From the NCBI GenBank assembly GCA_947168785.1, contig CAMVNL010000040.1, positions 1 to 10,596 on the forward strand: a stretch of 10,596 nucleotides of DNA, in the 5' to 3' direction. A model generated the notes under the pieces. It made no database searches and was not told where the DNA came from. It was given only the letters and a program-made list of their open reading frames with translations. The DNA is from an uncultured Clostridia bacterium. GTDB taxonomy: Bacteria > Bacillota > Clostridia > Oscillospirales > Acutalibacteraceae. Position 1 is the first letter of the stretch; each line of letters opens with the position of its first letter. A program made the position numbers and the translations under genes. This document shows positions 6,122 through 10,596 of the stretch, piece by piece.

Positions 6122-7465
6122 ATGGACACGTTCAACGACATCTGGAAAGAAGTGCTGGCGATCTGTAAAAATCAGGTCTCCGACGTCATGTATAATATGT
6201 GGCTCTCTCCGCTTGAATTCGTCAAATTCGAGAACGATACCGTTATATTCCTCATCGGCGCGGAATTCAAAAAATCCATCATTCTGGACAAGTTCGGTCA
6301 GATGATCCGTGACGGCTTCGAGCAGATCCTCGGCTTTCCGGTGGAGATCGACATATTGGTGGATAAGACCCTCGGCGACCTGAAAAACGGCGGCGTGACG
6401 GAGCAGGAAAAAAAGGAAGAGCACATTCCCGAAAAGGCCAATCCCTTTGCCGCGTTCACCTTCGACAACTTCATCGTGGGCAAATCCAACTCCTTCGCCT
6501 ACAACATGGCGCTGGGCGTGGCGGAAGAGCCGGGCACCAAATACAATCCCCTGCTGACCTACGGTAAATCCGGTCTGGGCAAAACCCACCTGATGTTCGC
6601 CATCTATAACCGGATGAAACGGGACAACCCCGACGCCATCATCATCTACACCACGGGCGAAAGCTTCTTCAACGAGCTGATCGAGTGCATCACCAAAAAG
6701 AACACCATCGTCTTTCACAACAAATACCGCAACGCGGACGCGCTGCTGATCGACGATATCCAGTATATCCAGCGGGGCGACGCGGTGCAGGAAGAGTTTT
6801 TCCACACTTTCAACATTCTGCAGCAGGCGGGCAAGCAGATCGTGATGACCGCCGATGTGCCGCCGAAAGAGATGCCGGGCCTGCACGAACGGCTGCGCAC
6901 CCGCTTTGAAAGCGGCGTGCTGGCGGATATCCTTCCGCCGGATATCGACATGCGCAAGGCCATTATCAAGCGCAAATGCAGCCAGCTGGGCGTCACCCTG
7001 AGCGAAGCCGTCACCGACTTCATCGCCCAGAAGATCAAGAGCAACGTGCGCCAGCTGGAGGGCACGGTCAAGAAGATCGAGGCCATGACGAAGGTCTACG
7101 GTTCCTCCCCCACCCTTGAACAGGTGCAGGACATCATCAAGGATATCACCAACGAAAACGAGCCGGTCTCGGTCACCATCGATAAGATCATCGACAGCGT
7201 TTCCAACGCCTTCGGGGTGACCTCCTCCGATATCCGCTCCGACAAGCGGCAGGCGGAGATCACACAGGCGAGACAGGCCGCCATGTATATCATCAAGGAG
7301 ATCACGGACCTGACGCTGAAGGATATCGGCGGCTATTTCGGCAAAAACCACGCCACCGTGGTACACTCCGTCAAGCAGTGCAAGGAAAAGATGGAAGAAA
7401 ACGCCTCCTATAAGAGCACGGTGAACAACATCGTGCGGGATTTTCAGGATGGTGGCAGTAAGTAG
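6122..7465 (+). CDS. dnaA: Chromosomal replication initiator protein DnaA
   Basis: DnaA binds DnaA boxes at oriC, assembles an ATP-bound filament and opens the duplex. The 447-residue product starts MDTFNDIWKEV, followed by domain I (about 1-85, NMWLSPLEF motif) and a short linker. The AAA+ core has Walker A GKSGLGKTH (148-156, K154), Walker B LLIDDIQYI (D211, D212), VQEEFFHTFN, and ERLRTRFESG (256-264), whose arginines include the likely finger R261. Domain IV ends with the box-recognition signature GGYFGKNHATVVHSVK (403-418). Length is normal for the family. The ATG at 6122 is chosen over an in-frame TTG at 6107 that lies in the ribosome binding site region. The stop codon TAG is at the same time the first three bases of the heptamer array at 7463. 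Its own target boxes lie downstream. Confidence 0.97.
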   Translation: MDTFNDIWKEVLAICKNQVSDVMYNMWLSPLEFVKFENDTVIFLIGAEFKKSIILDKFGQMIRDGFEQILGFPVEIDILVDKTLGDLKNGGVTEQEKKEEHIPEKANPFAAFTFDNFIVGKSNSFAYNMALGVAEEPGTKYNPLLTYGKSGLGKTHLMFAIYNRMKRDNPDAIIIYTTGESFFNELIECITKKNTIVFHNKYRNADALLIDDIQYIQRGDAVQEEFFHTFNILQQAGKQIVMTADVPPKEMPGLHERLRTRFESGVLADILPPDIDMRKAIIKRKCSQLGVTLSEAVTDFIAQKIKSNVRQLEGTVKKIEAMTKVYGSSPTLEQVQDIIKDITNENEPVSVTIDKIIDSVSNAFGVTSSDIRSDKRQAEITQARQAAMYIIKEITDLTLKDIGGYFGKNHATVVHSVKQCKEKMEENASYKSTVNNIVRDFQDGGSK

Positions 7466-7623
7466 GGAATAGGCAATAGGCAATAGACAATAGTGGGCAG
7501 ATATAATATAAAGGTTTCTGGCTCGCTTTTCACGCTTTTGTCATATCGCCCCGCCTGCGCCTGCCGTTCCCCTTCCCACCATCTCCTATTCCCTATTCAC
7601 TATTGCCTACTGCCTATTGCCTA
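7463..7623. repeat. Element bounded by inverted heptamer arrays, between dnaA and oriC
   Basis: The left end is a run of 7-bp units from 7463: TAGGGAA, TAGGCAA, TAGGCAA, TAGACAA, then TAGTGGG. The right end (7589-7623) has five units in the opposite sense: TTCCCTA, TTCACTA, TTGCCTA, CTGCCTA, TTGCCTA. The two arrays can pair over some 30 bases around an 85-base centre that contains no ORF or site I recognise. The left array shares its first bases with the dnaA stop codon; the right array ends 2 bases before the first DnaA box. It looks like a mobile or slippage-grown intergenic repeat, not a CRISPR array. Confidence 0.65.
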
Positions 7624-7625
7624 AA

Positions 7626-7820
7626 TTATCAACACAGTTTTCATCTTTCAACACCGGGTTTTCAACACGATCAACACGGGATTTTTCCGGCTGTTGAAAA
7701 CCGGAAGTTTTCAAAAAGCTTTTATCTTCCCTTTTTTCGCGGTTTTTCCTGTCTTTTCAAGGGGAGGAAGAGTTTTCAACAGTATGAACAACCCTAATAA
7801 CTACTATTACTTTTAAAATA
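7626..7820 (+). other. Probable oriC: DnaA-box cluster and DnaA-trio unwinding tract
   Basis: DnaA-box-like 9-mers: TTATCAACA (7626-7634), CTTTCAACA (7645-7653), TTTTCAACA (7659-7667), CGATCAACA (7668-7676), TTTTCAACA on the minus strand (7700-7692) and TTTTCAACA (7773-7781). A weaker GTATGAACA follows at 7782-7790. Next come ACCC (7791-7794) and CTACTATTACTTTTA (7801-7815). On the complementary strand, read 3' to 5', the last tract is GAT, GAT, AAT, GAA, AAT, which fits the DnaA-trio pattern described for Bacillus subtilis, placed just after the last boxes and a short GC cluster. The boxes are mostly not the TTATCCACA consensus. The position between dnaA and dnaN is standard for Firmicutes. 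No clear dnaN promoter was found here, so dnaN may be read from dnaA. Confidence 0.8.
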
Positions 7821-7868
7821 CCTCCTGTTATGGGGGGAAAAACGAAAAATCAGGAAAAGGTGACGGTC

Positions 7869-8984
7869 ATGAGAATTATCTGCGATACCCAGTCTCTTAC
7901 AGAGGTTTGCCTCAACGTACAGCGGTGTATCCCCGCCAAGGCGGTGCTGCCGCACATCGAAGGAATCCTGATCCGGACGGTGAGTGATTCCGCCATCGAG
8001 CTGAGCGGCTTCGACCTGGACCTCGGCGTGACCACGACCATGGAGGTCAGCATCGAGCGGGCCGGCGCCGTGGTGCTCAACGCCAAGACCTTCTGCGATA
8101 TTCTGCGCCACCTGCCCGGCGAGACCGTGACGATCGACTGCGACGAAAAGAACGTGTGTACGGTGAAATGCGGCGATATGGAATATACGCTGATCAGCCT
8201 TTCGCCGGAGGAATACCCCGAGCTGCCCAAGATCACCGACGAGATCGTCTTCCGCATGGGGCAGAGCGTGATGAAGGATATGATCCGCCAGACGATCTTT
8301 GCGGTATCGCTGGATGATTCCAAGGCGGTTCACAGAGGCATCAAGTTTGAAATCACCCCGGGTGAGATCAAGCTGATCGCGCTGGACGGCTATCGCCTTG
8401 CCATCCGCAAGGAATTTTTGGAATATAACGGCGAACCATTCTCCTTTGTGGCCCCCGCCAAGACGCTGGCGGAGCTGATCAAGCTGGCCGGCGACGACGA
8501 GGATTACATCACGGTGAAAAAGGGCAAGCGGCACATCAGCTTTTCCGTCAACGGCTATGAGCTGATCTCAAAGCTGCTGGAGGGCGAATTCCTCGACTAC
8601 CGCGCCGCCATTCCCACGGCGAAGACCACCGTGGTGAGGGTCAACACCAAGAACCTGATCGACAGCATCGAGCGGACCTCCATTATTATTACGGAAAAGA
8701 TGCGCAGCCCCCTGCGGTTTATTTTCGACGAGGATCAGATCAAAATCTCCGTCATCACCGCCCTGGGCAGCGCCAACGACAAGCTGGCGGCCTCGGTGGA
8801 CGGCAAGAGGACGGAGATCGGCTTCAACAACCGCTTTTTGCTGGACGCGCTGCGCAGCGCCGACACCGACGAGGTGCTGATCCACCTGAACGGCCCCTTC
8901 TCCCCGGCCATCGTGCTGCCCCCGGAGGGCGACAGCTTCCTCTATCTGGTGCTGCCGGTGAGGATCAAGAACGAGAATACCTGA
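7869..8984 (+). CDS. dnaN: DNA polymerase III beta subunit (sliding clamp)
   Basis: The clamp encircles DNA as a dimer and tethers the replicative polymerase and repair enzymes. The 371-residue product has the usual length for three clamp domains of about 120 residues each. It begins MRIICDTQSLTEVCLNVQR, then VLPHIEGILIRT and LSGFDLDLGV of domain 1, the SPEEYPELP linker region near 115-123, and FDEDQIKI and FNNRFLLDAL of domain 3. It ends with YLVLPVRI (359-366), the strand next to the partner-binding pocket, plus five extra residues. The ATG at 7869 follows AAGGTG at 7857-7862 and matches family starts. An upstream in-frame ATG at 7830 has no ribosome binding site and adds an odd MGGKTKNQEK. 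It lies directly after the oriC unwinding tract. Confidence 0.97.
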   Translation: MRIICDTQSLTEVCLNVQRCIPAKAVLPHIEGILIRTVSDSAIELSGFDLDLGVTTTMEVSIERAGAVVLNAKTFCDILRHLPGETVTIDCDEKNVCTVKCGDMEYTLISLSPEEYPELPKITDEIVFRMGQSVMKDMIRQTIFAVSLDDSKAVHRGIKFEITPGEIKLIALDGYRLAIRKEFLEYNGEPFSFVAPAKTLAELIKLAGDDEDYITVKKGKRHISFSVNGYELISKLLEGEFLDYRAAIPTAKTTVVRVNTKNLIDSIERTSIIITEKMRSPLRFIFDEDQIKISVITALGSANDKLAASVDGKRTEIGFNNRFLLDALRSADTDEVLIHLNGPFSPAIVLPPEGDSFLYLVLPVRIKNENT

Positions 8985-9000
8985 TTTTTCAGTAGAAAGT

Positions 9001-9099
9001 CGGTAGCGCGGCACCTGAGTGCCGCTATTGGATGAAACAATTTTTTCGTGCTGTCATATTTTTTTGCGTGATGAGCGGCACTGAGGTGCTGCGCTACCG
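9001..9099. repeat. REPIN-like pair of hairpins between dnaN and rlbA
   Basis: Copy 5 (9003-9025) has GTAGC, stem GCGGCAC/GTGCCGC, loop CTGA. Copy 6 (9075-9097) is the reversed form: stem GCGGCAC/GTGCTGC, loop TGAG, then GCTAC. The two outer blocks, 9001-9026 and 9074-9099, are reverse complements at 24 of 26 positions, so the unit can fold as two small hairpins or one long stem around a T-rich 47-base centre. Layout is the same as in the 3208-3389 cluster. It fills most of the 152-base gap inside an operon that is normally tight, and may act on dnaN mRNA stability or on read-through to rlbA and recF. Confidence 0.7.
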
Positions 9100-9136
9100 G
9101 TTTCCAGTGATATTCCTATAAAAAAGGAGATAAACC

Positions 9137-9415
9137 ATGACCCCGTCCGACAACGGCAGACCCGTGAGAAAAATAAAAGTCCGGCTGGTGCCGCCGGAAA
9201 AGAAAGAGCTGGCCATCCACACGCCCTTTATCAAGCTGGATTCCGCCCTGAAGCTGGCGGACGTGGTGGGCAGCGGCGGCATGGCGAAGCTGCTGATCGA
9301 GGACGAACAGATCCGTGTAAACGGCGAGGTCTGCACCCAGCGGGGCAAAAAGCTCTATCCGGGCGACAGCTTCCGCTATGACAACACCGATTATGTGATC
9401 ACGGCAGCGACATGA
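9137..9415 (+). CDS. rlbA: S4-domain RNA-binding protein RlbA/YaaA
   Basis: The 92-residue product carries one S4 RNA-binding fold at about 34-85: IKLDSALKLADVVGSGGMAKLLIEDEQIRVNGEV and GKKLYPGDSF are visible pieces. It is the small S4 protein that sits between dnaN and recF in most Firmicutes; a role in ribosome or RNA binding is known only loosely. Compared with the usual length of about 70 residues it has an N-terminal extension of some 20-30 mostly basic and polar residues. AAAAGGAGAT (9121-9130) fixes the start. Its TGA overlaps the recF ATG in an ATGA arrangement, so the two are translationally coupled. Confidence 0.88.
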   Translation: MTPSDNGRPVRKIKVRLVPPEKKELAIHTPFIKLDSALKLADVVGSGGMAKLLIEDEQIRVNGEVCTQRGKKLYPGDSFRYDNTDYVITAAT

Positions 9416-10596
9416 CCGTCAACCGCATCCGCTATCAGAATTACCGGAATATCGAGGACATGACGCTGGAGCCTTCCCCCGGGGTGAACGTCGTTTACGG
9501 CGAAAACGCCCAGGGAAAGACGAATATCGTGGAAGGGATCTGGCTGTTCAGCGGCCTGAAAAGCTTTCGCGGGGCGAAGGACGCGGAGCTGGTGCGGTTC
9601 GGCAGCCCTTTCAGCAAGCTGAAAATGGAGTTTTCCACCGCCGCCCGGGAACAGAAGGCGGAGATCACCGTGGAGACCCGCCGCAAGGCCAAGCTGAACG
9701 GCGTGGAGTTGCCCTCCTGCGCGGGGCTGATCGGCAAATGCAGCGCCGTGGTGTTCTCCCCCTCCTTTCTGAATATCGTCAAGAACGGACCCGACGAGCG
9801 GCGCAAATTTCTGGACGCCGCCATCTGTCAGATCAAACCCGCCTACGCCGCGGCGCTGGCGGAATATCACCGGCTGGTGCGCCAGCGCAATTCGCTGCTG
9901 AAGGACGTGCAGTTCGAGACCGCCCTGCTGGATATGCTGGACGTGATCGACGAGCGGCTGGCGGCGGCGGGGGACGCCATTGTGGCGGAACGGGAGGCCT
10001 ATATCGCGCTGCTGACGCCGGAGGCCAAGCGGATCCATGACGGTTTTTCCGGCGGAAAAGAAGAGATGTCCGCCGTGTACGTGAGAAAAGACGTTTTGGA
10101 GGGAAAGACCCTTCGGGACGTGCTGAAGGAAAACAGAAAATACGATATCATCAACAGGACCACCTCCGCCGGGCCCCACCGGGACGATCTGGACATCCGG
10201 ATCAACGGGATCTCCGCCAGAAGCTTCGGGTCACAGGGGCAGCAGCGCAGCTGCGCGGTGGCGATGAAGCTTGGCGAGGCCGCCGTGATGAAGGAAGCGA
10301 CCGGCGAGCAGCCGGTGGTGCTGCTGGACGACGTGATGAGTGAGCTGGATTCCGGCAGGCAGGATTATATATTGAACCATATCAAAGGCTGGCAGGTCTT
10401 TATCACCTGCTGCGAGCCCTCCACCGTGCTGCGCATGTGCAGCGGGAAAATCTTTCACATTGCGCAGGGAAAACTGGTAAACAGTTCGGAGAGCGGAGAG
10501 CGGAGTTCGGAGAGCGGAGAGTCCATGTACCGGCACCCGGAACCAGGTCCGGAGGCCGGCAACCGGACCTCGACGCGAAGTTACAAGCCCACGCCC
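9412..10596 (+). CDS. recF: DNA replication and repair protein RecF, open at window end, with repeat-derived tail
   Basis: RecF is an SMC/ABC-type ATPase that helps load RecA at single-strand gaps. Seen in order: MTVNRIRYQNYRNI, Walker A GENAQGKT (30-37, K36), FSPSFLNIVKNGPDERRKFLD, TSAGPHRDDL, the ABC signature SQGQQR (274-279) and Walker B VVLLDDVMSELD (D306, D307), then the end region VFITCC. By comparison with the family (about 360-370 residues) the protein should end close to KIFHIAQGKLVN (to about 357). Instead the frame continues without a stop through the 21-bp tandem repeat (SSESGER, SSESGES) and on to the window edge, 395 codons and counting. The start at 9412 overlaps the rlbA stop. 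The gene call is certain; its true end is not visible. Confidence 0.95.
   Translation, partial: MTVNRIRYQNYRNIEDMTLEPSPGVNVVYGENAQGKTNIVEGIWLFSGLKSFRGAKDAELVRFGSPFSKLKMEFSTAAREQKAEITVETRRKAKLNGVELPSCAGLIGKCSAVVFSPSFLNIVKNGPDERRKFLDAAICQIKPAYAAALAEYHRLVRQRNSLLKDVQFETALLDMLDVIDERLAAAGDAIVAEREAYIALLTPEAKRIHDGFSGGKEEMSAVYVRKDVLEGKTLRDVLKENRKYDIINRTTSAGPHRDDLDIRINGISARSFGSQGQQRSCAVAMKLGEAAVMKEATGEQPVVLLDDVMSELDSGRQDYILNHIKGWQVFITCCEPSTVLRMCSGKIFHIAQGKLVNSSESGERSSESGESMYRHPEPGPEAGNRTSTRSYKPTP
10483..10524 (+). repeat. 21-bp tandem repeat (copy B) inside the 3' end of recF
   Basis: Two adjoining 21-base units, 10483-10503 and 10504-10524, match at 19 of 21 positions. Bases 10490-10521 are identical to the reverse complement of 3333-3364. 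The period is a multiple of three, so the recF frame passes through as two heptapeptides. Confidence 0.85.
10546..10569. repeat. Small inverted repeat after the recF tandem repeat
   Basis: GGTCCGG (10546-10552) and CCGGACC (10563-10569) pair perfectly around a 10-base loop. No T run follows before the window ends, so it is not called a terminator. It may be the start of another intergenic repeat. Confidence 0.35.

Noticed and set aside
5845..6141. A 98-codon minus-strand frame between hom and dnaA
   Set aside because: It is the AT-rich block read as Ile/Asn/Phe-rich peptide, overlaps both promoters and has no ribosome binding site.
7463..7623. CRISPR-like or iteron array
   Set aside because: Units are 7 bases with no spacers, so not CRISPR. 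The arrays are opposed and no plasmid Rep gene is present, so iterons are unlikely.
9117..9122. TATAAA as a -10 box for rlbA
   Set aside because: It runs into the ribosome binding site, leaving no room for a leader, and no -35 box stands 17 bases upstream.

Overview
The window is the chromosomal replication-origin neighbourhood of a low-to-mid GC Firmicute. It is most likely an uncultured Clostridia member of the Oscillospirales/Ruminococcaceae type. The evidence is the order dnaA - dnaN - rlbA - recF, strong AGGAGG-type ribosome binding sites, sigma-A-like TTGACA/TATAAT promoters with 17-bp spacers, GC-rich genes separated by AT-rich gaps, and a DnaC/DnaI-type helicase loader nearby. The taxon is an inference; no rRNA is present to test it.

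Layout. (1) 1-189, minus: the start of a GNAT acetyltransferase, with its own promoter and a long structured leader. (2) 190-720: a divergent intergenic region with two outward promoters and a nested inverted-repeat (MITE-like) element. (3) 721-3061, plus: a DnaC/DnaI-like helicase loader followed 19 bp later by an intracellular GH39-like glycosidase. (4) 3062-3391: a bidirectional terminator between convergent genes, then a cluster of small hairpin repeats and a GC-rich 21-bp-type repeat. (5) 5831-3392, minus: hom-lysC, two enzymes of the aspartate pathway, one base apart. (6) 5832-6121: divergent promoters around a block that is about 95% AT. (7) 6122-10596, plus: dnaA, the dnaA-dnaN gap with the probable oriC, dnaN, rlbA and recF. 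recF is still open at the window edge.

How it works together. DnaA (6122-7465) would bind the cluster of TTTTCAACA/TTATCAACA boxes just downstream of its gene and open the DNA at a DnaA-trio tract (7801-7815). The helicase loader 5 kb away would deliver the replicative helicase, the DnaN clamp tethers the polymerase, and RecF handles gap repair. hom and lysC supply homoserine, threonine, methionine and lysine precursors and are physically linked but not functionally related.

The least ordinary content is non-coding. Six copies of a 7-bp hairpin carry a GTAGC foot and look like REP/REPIN elements. An array of inverted heptamers sits between dnaA and the DnaA boxes. A GC-rich tandem repeat is shared between two loci and has run into the 3' end of recF. 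A four-armed inverted repeat starts at the predicted transcription start of the helicase-loader operon. The leader of the acetyltransferase gene can fold in two mutually exclusive ways. No tRNA, rRNA, CRISPR array, transposase or phage gene was seen.
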